From: Motacilla alba alba
Taxonomy: Eukaryota > Chordata > Aves > Passeriformes > Motacillidae
Direction: 5' to 3'
DNA length: 64,000 nucleotides
Assembly (NCBI RefSeq): GCF_015832195.1
Contig: NC_052031.1
Span: 15,439,850 to 15,503,849 of the forward strand
Each line of letters starts with the position of its first letter. Position 1 is the stretch's first letter. A model generated the notes under the pieces. That model ran no database searches. It worked only from the letters and a program-made list of their open reading frames with translations, and was not told where the DNA came from. Below, in pieces: positions 12,101 to 27,440 of the stretch. The position numbers and the translations under genes were made by a program.

Positions 12101-14289
12101 AACACAAGCCAGCACAGGCCAAATCCTACCCAGTTGATCCTGGCTCACGAAATCAATTACAGGAAGCTGCTTCTCAGATTGCAGGGCCCTCGTGTGCAGC
12201 CAACAAGCCGGTGAAGGAACACATGTGAACACATCCTGCACACATCACTTGCCTCCATTTTTTATTCCACTCTCTCATGAGTTTTCTAAACTCATGGGCT
12301 TCCAGATCCATGGTTTGCAGGAAACAAAGCAGGGGAGAAAAAGAGAACAAGTGTGGACAAAACTCAAGGTAGCCTGAAATCCCAGCAGCCTCCCCAGAAC
12401 CACCTCTCTCCAACTGGTGAGGCTGCGCCCATCTTTGCAAAGATAGAGGCCTTTTTTTTCTTTTTTGGAAGTGTAACCAGAGTTACCAGAACAATCCTCT
12501 GAAGCCAGCAAAGTTTCCTAAAGTGTGAGAGAGGCCAGAGACCAGCCCTTTCTATTCCCCCTCTTTGTTTGGATCATGAATTTGCAATCCAAATCCCCGC
12601 CACAGCAGAGCAGGCAATGAGCCTAGCTGCTGTAAAAAGCGTTTTAGAGAGTTCATGAGGCTGTGTGCCAAGGAGCTGCTGCGAGACAAGGTGGACTGAG
12701 CTAGAAAAAAAACCTGTATGTATGTAATACCATTAAGATAGCAAATAAAAAACCTGTCCTGCAGTGCAAAGGAATGTGATAGTTACCAAATGCTCCCCTA
12801 TAGCAGCAGAGTCCTTGAAATATTAACAGGGTTATCAGCATTCACTTATCGGTTACAGTAGTGCCTACATAATTCAAAGGACCAAGCCAGAGCTCATAAA
12901 TATGTACACTTTCTCAATGCCAAACTCTTATTATCAGAGAATTTGTTACCTTTTTTAAACTGAAATTTGTTAGTCTTTTAAATTAACAAACTTAGAAAGG
13001 CAGCAATCTACAGGGGAAATATATTCAGTTGTTTATTTTTGCATCCATTTATTCACTGCACTATTTTTTCATGCACTGTTTGTGTTTTCAAGACAGGTGT
13101 TTTTAGCCATGTTAATTGAGGTTTTGATGTTAGTACAACGCAGCTGCATTTTGTATCATAACATCTATGGTAAGCTCAAGCTGTAGAATTTCTAGGTGGC
13201 AGAAATTCACACAGATGAAAGCTGGGAGCTTTCTTCTGTGTGCCCACAGAAGAAAGTGGTGAGTGCTGACACTCTTGCCTACATGGATTAGGTGCTGAGT
13301 ATTGCACACAGAGCACTGGAACAAATCCATCACTTGATATGAGTCCATCTGGTCACACAGGCCTGAGGGAGAGACAGTACAACATTTTCATAATTTAAAA
13401 GGACTTTCTAGAAACTTTGGACCTTTCAGAGGGACACAATGCAAGCATGGGCAAAATTATATAATATCTCCTTCAAGAAAAAGCAGCAGAGAAACAACCA
13501 AGCCAAGGGCAGAGCCTAAACCCACCTAATTAATGCCTCCTCTTCAAAACCATCCCTATGTCTGTCCAACCATGTGCTGAACTGCTCCAGCATAAGGAAA
13601 CACAAGAAAAAATTAGTTTTGCTTTGGTTGCAAATACAAAGCAGCCCTAAGCTAGAGGAAGGGCTGACTACCACAGCTCCTCTCCACCTCCCCACTGGAA
13701 CTCATTTCATACTGCATTGAACTGTTTCTTCACACCAAGTAAGAACTTTTGGGTCTGTTTTTTATTGCTAGTTCGGCTTTTTGTCAACACTCATCCTCCT
13801 TGCATTGTCTTCTACTCATTCAGTGAACCCAGCTGTTTCCTCATGCTAAGTCAGAAGCTTGTTTTGTTGGGGTTCTGTATTGGCACATTGGCTTTTTAGA
13901 AACTTGGTGCATGGAAACAGCCCAGCACAAGGCCATATAGGGGATGGGAAGCAAAAGGCTCTAACAGCCAGAAGCAAGACTGGTTCATCTTTGCTGCCAC
14001 TTGCATCCTGTGACATTTGTGAGTTAACTTCCAGCCCCATTCATGTACCTGAACCACGTTACCTTGTGGATCCTATACTTTCTTTTGATGCTGAGTTTAG
14101 GAGAAGCTAGCAATGCTGTTACCAATACACAGCAAATCACACAAGCTCAGGCAGTTCAAAGAGCTGATTGCTCTCACAATTTATTAATATGTATGTTTAA
14201 TTTCTGCAGCAAAAAGAGAACAAGAGAACAGGAAATAATTTTTCCACCAGCCAGTTCAATTTTCTCTTTAAGGAAGGTTCTCAAGGAAA

Positions 14290-14500
14290 TGTGTTGTATA
14301 TACATAACATTACTTAAAACTATGAAGCTTATCAATTTATCAAGCTTTATCTTAAACCCATCTACACTTCTTTGGATCCTTTCACAGAGGAGTTATCCCA
14401 GAAATTTGCTTCCCTGAAGGTTTCAAACTGCCTTTAACATCCCACCTAAATTTATTACATTCACTTACACATTTTTTTCTTTAAATTGCTCTGCTCCTGT
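14290..14500. repeat. Possible ancient interspersed repeat fragment
   Basis: The order of short phrases here (TTATCAAGC, TTAAACCCATCTACAC, a GAGGAGTTATCCCA segment, then CACCTAAATTTATTACATTC) resembles diverged antisense CR1-like elements of amniotes. The resemblance rests on memory of repeat consensus, and no clear end or target-site duplication is seen. It could equally be unique intronic DNA. Confidence 0.25.
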
Positions 14501-17500
14501 ACCTCAGGGGTGTAGGTAGCAGTCACAGTCTTCTTTGGTTTTTATTTTGCAATCAGAAGGATGCAATCTTCTACCATAAATGATAGCTCCGGTAAAACAA
14601 ATTCTCTCTGTTCCCCAATTTGTCCTCTTTACAATATATATTAACTTTTCTTGACTAGGAACAATCAGAACTGGAGAAAGATGAGGTATTTGCAGTTCCT
14701 TGTACAATAGCATGTAATACTTCACTTCATGTAATAAACCCATCTCACTTATCAAGCCCCTTTGTGGAAGCCCCATGCACCACTGCATTTTTTCCACTGC
14801 TCTGATGCTTCCCTGTATCTGAACCAACTCAAATACATTGACAGTGGGCAGGTAAGAAGATTAAGTCACCCAAATAGTGTCATTTCAGAAAATTGAGTAA
14901 TTTTCCATCCCAGTATTTGACAAGCACCTTAAGTACTATACAAGTTGATGGAGGGCGCATCTCCAAAGAGAGGGCAGTGTGAGCCTGGAATATCACACCC
15001 AGGTAAAAATATATTGATTTCTCCAGAGAAGCAGCAGCATTTCCTTCAAACAAGCAGCAACACATGATCCAACTAAAGGAAATGCAAGAGGTGCTGAAAT
15101 GCCATCACATGGAAGATAAACTGTTCCAAGAGATTTTGTGACTCATAAATTATCATAGAGAAAATGGAATGCTACAAAATACCTAAGAACAGAAATAGAA
15201 AATAAACTAATCAAGATGTCTAATAAGGAACAGAAACAGTGGTGCTTTCTAAGTGTTGGATTATTAACTATTGTGCTTTCCAAAAGGGATTATATTACCC
15301 TGAAGTTCTAATGGATCACCTTTTCATTTGCTGGAGGACCAGCTCTCAGCTGCAAGTTCAATGCCCCACCCCACGACCATCTCTGCAAGGTGCCTACACC
15401 CGTGGGCCCCACACAGTGCATCCTGAGATGGAGCCAGGCTTCAAGAGTGAAAACCCATCCCCAGGACAGACCACCAGCTAACTGCCCGCAGGAAGGGATG
15501 CAGGAAGGGATGACACAGGTCACAAAACTAGTCAGAGCCTTGGTTTTGATAATCATGGTAGAATAAAAGGGAAAAGCATGGTAAAAAGAGAAAAGCACTG
15601 GAAATGCAAATACATGGCTGTGAAACCATCAGATTGAGCTCTCTGTTGAGTGCATGGACAGATTCAGTGACCCTCAGGGAATCTTACCTGCTGAATGAGC
15701 CAAGAATACGCCTTGCTGGGTATTGGGCAATGCCATGTAATATGACTACAGCAGTAAACACAAAGGCTCTACAGTGCAAAGAACAACACTGGGAATTTCA
15801 CAACTGCTGAAATCTCAACCTGATTTCTCTAAAATTCCGTTTCATCACAGGAAAAAAATTTAATTAGGGTTTTCTTATCATTAGTCACTTATATAATTTC
15901 ATTGAAATACCTGAAAATGTACAATATCCAAATTTTATGCAGCACTAAGCCGTCCTATATGACCAGTATGGGATGCTAGAGTGTGAGTAAAGTTGTTTGC
16001 CCCATGGGATGCTTTCCAGTCTGAGAAAGCTTTCAAACTGGCCATCAGAGTTGTCACTTTACTTTCCCCTTAGGCCTTGAAAAGAGCAATGGAATCTTTT
16101 AACAGCTACAGACTGATCAAAGAAACTCAGAGCAAAAACTCAGGGAGCCACTGACACAACCTCAGAGCAGGAGAAACTCTCCTGGAGGACTTGCCCCAGG
16201 GCAAAAAAAGGGATGGATACTTAACTGCCAGAAGTGGTGTGAAGAATTTTATCTGATCATTTCAGCATCTCAGCTGCAGCCCAGTCTGATGCAGGTTGGC
16301 TGAGATAAAGGAATGAATCAGTCGTCTCAGCTTAAGAAATCCCCACCACTTGGCAAAGGGCATATTTTAAAAGCAGATTGTACAAAAGTTCGTAAAATTC
16401 AGTCATACAAAACAAGCATGTTCACTGCACAGAACACAAAAAATGTCCTTGTCTCTCAGTTCTCACCTGAGTTTATTGCCATTAATCAGTCATGTCCATC
16501 AATGCTGTTAGTAGTAAATAGGAATTTCTTAGTTTAAAGCTTCTTAAAGCTGAATAAAGTCCCAGACATTGTTATTAGCTGAGCCATAGGGTAGCTGAGA
16601 CACAAAGGCACAAGTCAATAAAGACAACAGCACCTTTTCACAAGGGATAGGAAAAAAATACAGTCAACATCAATACCCAGACTGGGCCACACAGGTGTTG
16701 CTCTCACAGCCCGCAAAGACAACAAGCACCACACTCAGTGTGCAGCATGCCCTCCAATCTGGAGCTGGACACAGATGTCCTGTGGCTGCTTGTGCTGGTG
16801 ACCTCTATGGGACTGTCAGCAGCACCTTATGCTGCAACTCCCTGGGCTCGGCACAAGGAGAGGGGCAAAGGATTGTGTCTGCAAAACCTCTGGAAGCTGC
16901 AACCAGCAGCCATCCATCACTGCTGAAGTCTCAACCCAGAACTGCCAGTGGAAGTGCAAGAGCTGCATGGGCAATGCCCTGGTTCACCAGGCACATCTCC
17001 AGGGGCATCCCAGGAAGGGATGGACCCTGCCCCTCGCCCTGCACCAACATACCCCCCTAAGTGACAGCACAGAGTCAGAAGAGGTGCAGAGTGGATGAGA
17101 AATCTGTCCTGCCTCCCCGAATACAAGAGGGAAGGCAGTGACAATGGAGGCTGCCGCACCAAGCAAGCCCTGTGCCCGGTGGGCAGCTGCCAGCCAGCTC
17201 CCAGGGCCTGCCACAGGCACCAGGGGCTGGGCCCAGGACATCCCCAGCAGTGCTGTCTGTTATCTCACAGTCGCTCCCTCAATGCCTGCTGGTTATCCTG
17301 GTTATTTACAGCAGGTGTTGCAAAAGCAGCCCAACAAGGTCTCTGCTGTGCATGGCCCTCTACAAACTTGCAGCATGCAAGCTCCAGAGATGCAGCACCT
17401 TGCTGCACAACAGGATAGGGCAAACAGATCCAGTGAGTGCAAAGGGAGAAAGGAGAAAAAACATGGGAGAAGGAAAGAGGAACACCAGCATGTATTGTGT

Positions 17501-20500
17501 AACAACCTTTCAGCATCTACCAGATCCCAGAACATACCCAGGGTTCCCACTCTGCATAACCAGAGCAAACAACCAGTGCCTGCTGTCAGCAGCTTGGTCT
17601 ACAAACCCAGGTGGCATTCTGCCAAACTCAATGCAGAATAATGTCAGGTAGCTTGGTAAGTAGGACCTTAATCTGTCTTACATATTAATCAAAAAAAACA
17701 GAGAAATTTACCCACATCACTATAACTTGTACCAAACCCTTTTGCAAACACCCTACAAAACTAACCAGAAGGCACCAGCAGGTTCATGAGCTTGAGAAAC
17801 TGAAGGAAGATGGGATTTGAACTAGCAGGCAATTATCTGCCAGATGGAGAGCTCATCATGCAGAGCACACATCACTAAATTGCGCTGTGTCAGTAAGAGG
17901 AGGCCAACACCAGAAATACACCCCGTGAGAAGGGAAACTGAGTCAGCCAACGGGATAGCTAAACCCAGTCCTTGCTGCCAAGGGACCTTTGCCACACGTG
18001 TAGGGCAGCAGTGGCTGCCTGCAGCCTCGGCGAGCACACTGGGGAAATGCCACTGCAGCCAAGTGACAAGCAGCAACACGTTGATAATTGCCAGCAAGTC
18101 TATCATCATGGCAAACTGCAGTGAGAAAGGGGATTAAATAGTAGGCAAAGACAGGTTGGACTCTGAATATTTAGCAGTGTACTTTAAGTCTGAGCCCATG
18201 AGCTCTTCCATAACTGACCCTTTAGTCCATCTGGGGGCTGCTCCACATAAAATCAGAATACATTTACAAATAGTTAAAGCCAGGAGGCAAACAACTCAAC
18301 TCATCTCCAATCTACAGGAAAGTACTCCATGAAAATTCCCAGGGGTCTTGTTTATTTTGGTTCATTTATTTGGTTATAATGGTTCGTGATCCCACTTTTG
18401 TTACGGCCCAAACAGCATCCAGCAGCTGAGGGAAAAACCCAGAGTGCCCACACTGCTGCTGAAGCAGAGGTGCCCATGCACATGAGCCAGAAAGCCTCCT
18501 CTCCTGCACCCTGCAGGAGTCAGCGTGATCCTGTGGCTTATGGCACTCACCAAAGAGATGGGAAATGTGAGTCCCACAACAGCTTGTGAACCTTCTTCGG
18601 CTCCTCTTTAATGTATAGCACAGTGAGAGTTCTCACATCAAGGGCTGGAGCCCAGCCCATCTCTGCCCTCGCTGAGTGTCCTGATCGCTGTGCTGAGTGA
18701 AGTGCCCAAGCTGTAGTGGGATGGTATTTCAAGTATTCCCACTTTATAGGACACTTAACTGCCTAAAACAGAATAGGGCTGCAGGGAACAGGTATCTACA
18801 AGTGAAATGCTCTAGCACTTGCTGGTTAGATCCAAGTCCTCTTACTAGACCTAAGGCATGAAATGTGCCAAATGCCTCTCCCTAGTCATTGCTGAATGGT
18901 GCCTGCAGTGTCTGGAGCCTGCTAAAACAAGAAACGCACTGGTGTGGGACAGCTTTTACATGATTTAGACTAAATGCACACAACCAAATCAATTTTAAAA
19001 TGAAAAATCACAGCTTGGATGTTCAAGGGTCGCCTTTAGAAATGGAGCCAGCACAAACACTTCAAGCATACAAATAAATGAGAGGCTGGGCTGGTTCCTG
19101 GAAAGTTCAAAAGTGCTGTGACAGGAATTCAATGCAATAAGCTCAGTGACTTGCTAACATCAGTTTTGAATAGGATCAAGGAGTCTGATCTGTGGCTATT
19201 GAAAGGAAAAAGCAAACCAACCAACCCAGCACATCTTTGTGCCCACCATGTGTGCTCCGGTGGCATGGCAGCTACAGAGATCCACCTTGAGTACATTAGC
19301 TTCCAAACCTAACAGCCCCTTGGGATGCAACAGCAAAGACAGACTGCTGTGTGCTGGCCATCTCATCCTGGAAACTCAAATCTAATAGCATAGTCCTTGC
19401 TTTGCCCCTTTTGGTGGGGTCCAGAACCTTTTGCTTCATCCTAAAACTGGGCCAAGCCCACAGACTCCACAGCAGGCAGGAGATGCCATGTTGACAGCAG
19501 TTGTCAACGAGGATTTTTCTTCTGCCTCCTTCAAAAAGCACTGAAATATTTTGACCATATGTGTCATTTCCAAAAGTGCTGGAGACCTGATGGAATGTAG
19601 CATCTATCACGTGTCAGGCAATGGGGTTGAAAACAGATTACTTTCCTTTGTATGTGATAAACACAACATGTCTATGTTTATCATGCGGTCCCCTGAGGAT
19701 TTATTACAGGTTTGCTGTTCCATTTATTTGCTTTTTTTGTGCTTGGCAAGGGTAAACACTAGAATAAATATGAAGGTGGTTACAGCTTAGCAGCATTAAC
19801 GACTTGTTGAAACAAAGTCCAACAGTTTTCCTTTCTCTCCAGCAAATCCTACTTTTCTGTTCAAGTGCTTTTTTTCAAGTGCGAAGATCATCTTTCTGAA
19901 GTATTTTAAAATTTTCTTTCTTTGTTGAATGCCAAATCCCCATAAAAGCATACTTTCCCCCTTCATTTACTCAAACCCTTGACAATATTTAAAGTATATC
20001 CTAACATTATTCATGGCAAAACATTTTCCTCTTTGCAAATTACAGCCTCCCCCATCTTTTCTATCTAGTCTGCTAAGCCTGTTACTACAGGTAGTTTGCT
20101 GTAACAGAAATAAGTACAATCATCACTCCAAAAGAAAACAAACCCTTCTGTTCTAGCACACACGTTCTGGGTGGGTTCATCCCACTGAACTTTAGCCACC
20201 TAACAGCAAAGCAATCAGCCCAAGTCACTCATTTATGCCCCCTCTTTAATCAGTGGGGCGAGATGGACACTTCCAGTCAACAGCCCTCCTGCTTATCAAC
20301 CAGTCATGGCTGCAACCTACATTTGAAGCTTTTGAAGAGATATAGAGGATGATCACAGTACCAGATAGAGATCTGACCAAAAAAGCCAAGCTGTACCTTT
20401 GATAATGCTGTTTTCAATCCAACAAGATCAACACATTGCAATTCATTCTCAAGCAAAGACTTAAGAAAGTTTTTAAAAACCTTTAGGCAAATCTCAACAG

Positions 20501-21779
20501 ATTTCAAAATTTTTGATGAAGATTACATTTGGCCCCTTTTGGAAAACTGCATTGCTTCTATAAATAGCTCAGTGTTTTTCAACACTGGAAAAAGAGCTCC
20601 GTTGGGGAAGGGAAAACTAATACTGTCACTTGTCACAGAAATACAAAGTGGCAAAACGGATTTAATTAGGTCTTAGATGTTCTTTGTTTCAAGTGGACAA
20701 CCACTGTGAAAAAATCTTTGAAGAACTGAACTCCTTGTCAACTTGTTCTGTACTTTGATTTATGCAATCTTCTGTACAATTAGTCTTAAAAAAGGAGCAG
20801 ACAGTAAAAAAAAAAACCAAACCCTCTCCTTCAGAAAAGGCAGTATTACCATGATTGTTTCTTGAATGGCAAAGTAGACGTCAGAGTACTCAGGCTACTA
20901 TATTACCTAAAAACATCATAATTCCCACAGAAACCAGGACAGAAAAATTGTAACATGGAAGATTGCCAAAGTCTGTCATCAGATCTGATCTGAGTATCTT
21001 CAGCTCTTCTAACCCTCCTGCATTTCCTAAATACTTTCCACAGATATTTTTGGAAATGCAAGTCAGTGGGTCAAAGGAAGCCAAAAGAGACAGTTGCCCA
21101 AACCCTGTAACTTAGGCAATACTGAGGTAAGCAGGTAAGCTGTGTTGTTATCTCAGGTACTCAAACATAGAGAGCTTGTCTTCACCAACTGACTCTCAAA
21201 ACCCTGAAGGCTTAAGAAAGAGAGGGAGAAGGAATGGAGAGCATAGATCTTGTGTCTTGACATTTGATTCTTCCCTTACTCATCCTCCATGCATGAGCAT
21301 CACTGCTAGAGTTGCCTACAGTGCTAAATATTGAAAAGGTGCTTGCACACAGGTTTAACGAGGTTTCTGCTTCACATTTAGGTGTTCCCTTCTCCAGCTT
21401 TCAGAGCAGTCATACTCCCAGGGTCTTCCTATCAGCCTCACCTGACCCACAAGGGAATTGAGGGGCCCAGTGAAACTGCAAGTCAAACCTGCGCCCAACA
21501 ATTGCTGTACCCAACACAACCAGATGGATGTGAGCTCAGCTATGCCAATGTGTGCAGCAGCTGCACATCTGGCTGAACTAGAACCACTGTCATAGCTGTG
21601 GCATGCTCTCAATGCCTCTGGACCCATGAACTCTGAGCACCTAGCCAGCCCAAACACTGGAGACAACTTGTCAGCCACAGGGGGGTCTGACAGACAGCCT
21701 GCTGCACACTGAGGAGGAGGCAGATCATGACGGAGTCACCCCAAACCCTCCATGAAGATGCTGGGAGATACCAGGATGG

Positions 21780-21807
21780 CAAGATGCTCTGATCAAGATG
21801 CTCTGAC
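21780..21807. repeat. 14-bp tandem duplication
   Basis: CAAGATGCTCTGAT at 21780-21793 is followed directly by CAAGATGCTCTGAC at 21794-21807. A partial third copy, GAAGATGCTGGGAG, lies shortly before. This is a small intronic duplication with no evident role. Confidence 0.6.
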
Positions 21808-24800
21808 CAGACTGGTTGAAACGTGAGGATGTCTAGGTTCCTATCCAAGTGCCTGCTAAGGGTCTCTCAATCACCCCACAGAAGAGCGGTGAGCACACTA
21901 CCTACTTCACCTAATGTTACACTTTAAAACCTCACATTATGTTCCTCACTCATGGGATGTCTTGAGAAAATTTATTTAGTTCCAAGACAGGAGTCAGCAA
22001 TGGATGGGAGTTCCAAAGTATTAAGTATATACACTGAAGGAAAATGGACCATTCAGTGAGCAGATGTAAAATGATAGGCTTTATCAGCAGCCAGACACTT
22101 CCTCAGGTAACACCTGGGATGTTGGAGATAATGAAGTATAAAATGCCACTGCTCCACATCACCTACTTTCCCCATTACTACCTCTACTGCAGGTTTACTA
22201 TCATGCTAACATCGAAACTTAGAAAACTGTTCCTGTATTCTGAACAAAGGGTTCTTTTGCCATTACCTGGACAACAGTTCAATGTTTATTCTGTATTTGG
22301 CAGTTTGCAGCAGGCTCCACAATCCCAGCCTAAAACAATTCTGAAATGCCTGACCAGAAAAAACAGAACAAAGAGAATTCTTCTGAACTCAGGGGTGCAG
22401 GTCAGAAGGAAGAACACTTCAGTGATGTCTGAGATGGAAGCAAATCACAAGAGAATATGCCAAGGAAACCAATTCTTTAATATACCCTGAAGCTTAAAAA
22501 GCAATCAAAAATATAAACCAATTACTAATCAAATTTTAAAAAATGTTATTAAAACTATCTGTTCATTTGCAAATAATGTGAAAATCAGAGGAAAAAAGTT
22601 TTCAAGGTAATCCCACCACCATACACCAGTCCTATGAAACCCAGGCATGACGTGGAGGGAAGCCTGTAGGGAAGCAACAAGGCAACCACAGCTTTTTATC
22701 AGCTGGAACACCTCACGCAGCTGAAAACGGAAAGTCACATTCCAGCAGGCCGGAAGGACACACATCTACAATGCACCTTGCTGCAGCATGAATTAGAATA
22801 TGGAACCTATATGGATGTAATAAAGGATACAGGTAGCCACAGCAGATCCAGGAACTACCTTAGCTTTAATTGATGGTCACTGTTCTTGATTTGCTATTTT
22901 AGGAAAATAAACATAAACGTTCAAAGTCACCACTATTAACTATTATTAACCATCCTTCACTTCAGGCCCACCAAACACACCACACAAGGACTGGGGATAC
23001 AATCCTGCTGCTTGTGGTACCATGCCATCTTTCCAAATGGCTCCCTCACCACTGCCCCCACGCCTCGGCAGCCTTTGTGCCACTGCCTCCTCCCCTGGCT
23101 CTGCAGTGGGATGCATGAGGGAAGTGCAGGAGCCCAAGGCCCCTGGGATGCCAGCGTGCAAAAGCCCTGCAGCCACAGAACAGGCCCCAACACATTTCTT
23201 GCTCCAAGGGGAGGACTCTCCACCCATCCATTTCCATCATCTCCTACCTGTATAACCCACAGGGATCCCTACACCAGCTGCCTGTAGCAATGTTTCCCTG
23301 CAAGGGGGGCCACGGAGAGCAGCTGGGGTGCTAAGTGCCAGTTTGGGTGCTAAGTGTCCCTTGCTGTCCCTGGAAGCATGTCCTTCGTGGCAGCCAGGAG
23401 CAGCAGCCCTGCAGACCAGCTCCCAAAGCTCAGAAGGCCCCAGCTGCCCAAAGGTGGGGACATGAGGCTGTGCTCTGGCACTGCCCTGCACATCCTGAGA
23501 GGTCGTGCCCTGCTCACCCTCCGTGCCCACAGGTGTCCCTGTACAAACAAGGATACCTTTTCACCAGAATTTCCTTTTCCCCTTTTATCCCAAATCTTGC
23601 CACACACAAGTAAAGCCCTAATACTTTGTATCTCAGGCACAGCTGTGGCCTCACCTTTCTGAGAAGGGCTGCACCAAAGTGTTGCATCATCTCTATTCGT
23701 ATGGAGAAGGCACAGAGCTGGAGATTCAGGATCATTAGCAAGAATGACTTTTAAATTACAATAATAATGAAGATTCTTTATGAAGCTCTGAGTAAAAATT
23801 CCCAAAGCTGATTGTAACATAAACAAGCTCTATGGTAATTTCTATTTGCTGACAGCCAATAACCTCACTGAATGCCACTGGATATTTAAAGCTAAAGAAA
23901 TGTAAAAGACAATACTTGAGCTTGCACAGTCCTCAGAAATGCTTGGGTGTCTATCCCTCACTGCCTAAGGCACAGCAGCTTTCCAGAATTGTATATTGCC
24001 TGTTGCATAGTGATATTTTACATTTATCTGGACCACTCAAAAGCTGCAGCATCCAGCCAGTTTGGGTTTTGTCTACACTGCTGATTTCGGCTGGGTTCCC
24101 AGAGAAGTTTGCACACACATCTATTGTATCCCACCGAGCTGTCGCTGATGATAAGTGGGACTACTTGTGGCAACAGAGCCAAGCAGGTGCCAGCAGTGTT
24201 TGCAATGTGATACCCAGGCAAACTTGTGTAACATTTGTGAAAAGCTGATGCTCATACCAGCCTTCCCCCTCCCGCAGCCCCAGCAAGAACTGCAACAGAA
24301 TGTTTAACAAGTAAACGCAACGTGACTTCAACAACGTTTAACCCAATTTGGACCAAGTAAATCCCAATTTAACATTACGATGAACATCAGTGTGGACAAA
24401 AAGTAATCATATTTAACCATCCTGTCAATTAGTAAAACTAAGAAATCACAGAATGATCGACTCTTGACCACCTGTTTTAGAAGGTCAGAGTAAAATCCTG
24501 CCCCTCCTGGAAAGAAGGGGCAAGATTTCAGCAGAGTCCAGATTTTACCCCAGTTGTGAAAACAACACCACAGTGTGCAGACATGGGAATGTAAAGCTAA
24601 AGCTCTGCCTTTCTGCAGGAAAATCTTGAAGGTACACTAGAAAAAGGAGAATTTGCCTTTTTAAAGGACCCCTGGAGCACGTCTGGAACAGTTGCATGCA
24701 AAAGGGTCCGGTTTGTTCACTCAGAGGCTCTGTACAACAGGCACAGGCAGAGGGACACCCAGAGAGATTCACTTCAAAAGAGACAGACTTCAAAAGCTCC

Positions 24801-27440
24801 TTCCCAATCCAAAGCAAAATGCTAATATCCACACCACCCACACTCCTCCCTCCTGTGCCCGGGTTGGTTCCTGCCTGGCTGTGGGGGCACAGCCCGCAGG
24901 TACCCCACGGGCACCCCAGCACCCAGGCAAGGGCAGAGCCTGCCCCAGCTGCTCACCACCCCACAGAGCCTCTGACAAAGATGACATGAAACTTCTGACA
25001 GCTTTATGAAGCCTATTTGCTTGCTCTTCATGATTCTGAAGTTTTGTTTGTAAGGAGTAAGCAAAAATTACTGTGCTTATTTGAATGATCCCCAAGTGAA
25101 GAGTGCTGCATTTAGCCACGTATCAGGGTCTCAAAGTGACCCGGTGGAGCAGCAGGGCTCCTCGCTAGCACTGCACACACTCACATGCCTCTGCTGCACA
25201 ACACATTGCTAGACACAAATAAGATTTTTATAGCACCGCTGTTATTTCCGACTCGTATAGAGATCAAATCCCCCAAGTTCATAAGGAGTTCCAGTCCTTC
25301 CCTGACCTAAGAGCAGCTGCGAGTAGCGAGGACGTTGTGTTTGTCTGGGTTGAGAGGTTAATGGCTACTCTCCATGGACACGGTTTTTCCAGTTAACTGG
25401 CAGGTCATTTTAGCAGATGATTTGCAGGTGTTACGCAACACTTAGAGATAACCCCGTGGAGTACTTCTGTCTGAGCTTCTTCTCTGTCTCTTTTCTTTTT
25501 TGAACTGCATCAGATAAATCAGAGAAACCAGGTAGGTGAGACTTTCATGGACTAATCACAAGACAAACTGCCCTTCCAATTTCCACACGGCGAACTTCTC
25601 CAAATAAATGTCAAATGTAGTTCAGTACTCGTTAAAATTGTCTTAAAATCCTAGCCACAAAAAACTTAAGCATTTCAAGTATCTCAAGACACGCAGCAGA
25701 CAGACAGTCCATTTTGATAAACATCACAGCACGGTTTCAAAGTTCACACCTTCACAAAACATGAAAAGGACACTGGAATAATCAATCTCCTGCATAAAAA
25801 AACAGGTCTTCACTCCTGCCTGAGACTTCACCCACTAAAACCGTGTAAATCATTATACTGAGAAAGGAATCGTCCATGTCAGCTATTTTTCTGCACTGAA
25901 TACACTCTTCACCAAGCCTAACAACTCTTCCAAGCTTTGTGCTCCAAGATGAGTGCTTATCTTCTGCTACCAGATAAAGAGCTACTGGTTCAAACAGACA
26001 GTGACCATGCAATCATCTGCACCTTAATCCAAATGTTTTTCTTAAAGATCACAAGCCTACTGTCTGTTTTTCCTGCTAGTCCTCACAGGACATGGAAACA
26101 GCACTTGCCTTACCACATAAGCTGCACACTAGCATTTTGGAAGAACCAGGAGTGGCTTTTCAGGGGATAGATACACTGCAGCAAAATGAGTCAGCTCAGT
26201 TAATGTCACTTTCATTTTTCTGAAGAAAAAAGAACCTCAAGCCTGCAAACACAAGGCTCACTTTTCTGAGGCCTTGCTGCTGCACATTGTGGTCACTTTA
26301 ACAGCAAAAAAAAATTGCTGCTGGGATTATGCCACAGTTTGATAATTTTTTTTTCTAATAATCTCCCCAGTTGTGATTTTACATACCTAGTACTTTGAGC
26401 CTTTTTTTTTTTTAACAAAAATAACACAAATCTTAGTTTTAGTCTGCAGAGAGAGGTAGCAAGAAAAGTATCTGGCTAAAACTTTGAAAGTCAACAGAAA
26501 TATGGGATCAGGTCCACAGTAAACTTTATAGAGTGGCACCTGAGGAGGAAATTACTCGCTGCACGATTGATGTCACAATTAGAGGCATAAAAAGTAATTC
26601 CATGATAAACAAGCAACTGAGCAGAAAAAGAATAATATCCTAGGAGTGTGTTTGTGCTCAAATAAAAGTACATATTGGACAATATGGAACAGCCTTCACA
26701 CACACACAGAGACACAAGTTCTCCAATGAAGTTAATGCAAAGCATCCCTCCCTCTCCCTGTCTCTCCCTCCCCATAACAGCCCTGATTTGGGGGCTGCAT
26801 TTGGCCAGTATCTGCCTCTAGTGCCAGTAAAGCAGCTCCAGTGCCATTAGCAATGTCACACAGCCATCACACAGCCACAACTCTCTGCTTTCAGAGCTGC
26901 CATTTCCCACAGAGTGCAAACACAGCAGAACATCCACCTGGGCCACACCAGCTCTGGGCTGAGGTCTAAGGAGCTACCAGCCAAACCTCTGGGTACACAG
27001 AAGGGAGTGAACATGTTTTGTTGCTGAAAAGGCAGAGATATCAAATGTCAACTTTTTTTTACAGAAAAATAAAGAGGGAGGGGAGACAGAATTACAGATA
27101 CCCGTGCATTCCCTACATCTTCGCAAGTTACATCATTTACTACATTTATGGAACCACATCGGAAAAGCTCCAGCCTCAGTACCACCTCAGCTGAGGTGTA
27201 TGCTCCCTTCCATGCACACTCATATTTATTTATCCTTGTGATCCACGTTTACTAAATAACTTCAAAGCACCACTTCAATCCACAGCACACAGACTTGATA
27301 GATTTTTGTGGTTCCTCTCCAAAACTTTCACAGATCAATTGCTGCTTCAGGAAATCAAGAGCTACACTCTCAACTGCAAGAGTGTAATTTCTGCCCATGC
27401 CATACTGGTCTGACTAACAAAACCATGCACTCAAACGCTT

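Noticed and set aside
17138..17651. Overlapping 159-167 codon plus-strand frames
   Set aside because: Two different frames are open over the same DNA, with a minus-strand frame as well. This points to low stop density rather than coding.
24443..24460. AATCACAGAATGATCGA, resembling a reversed CR1 end
   Set aside because: The sequence that should follow (the GGTTGGAAGGGACC-type body) is absent, so this is probably a chance match.
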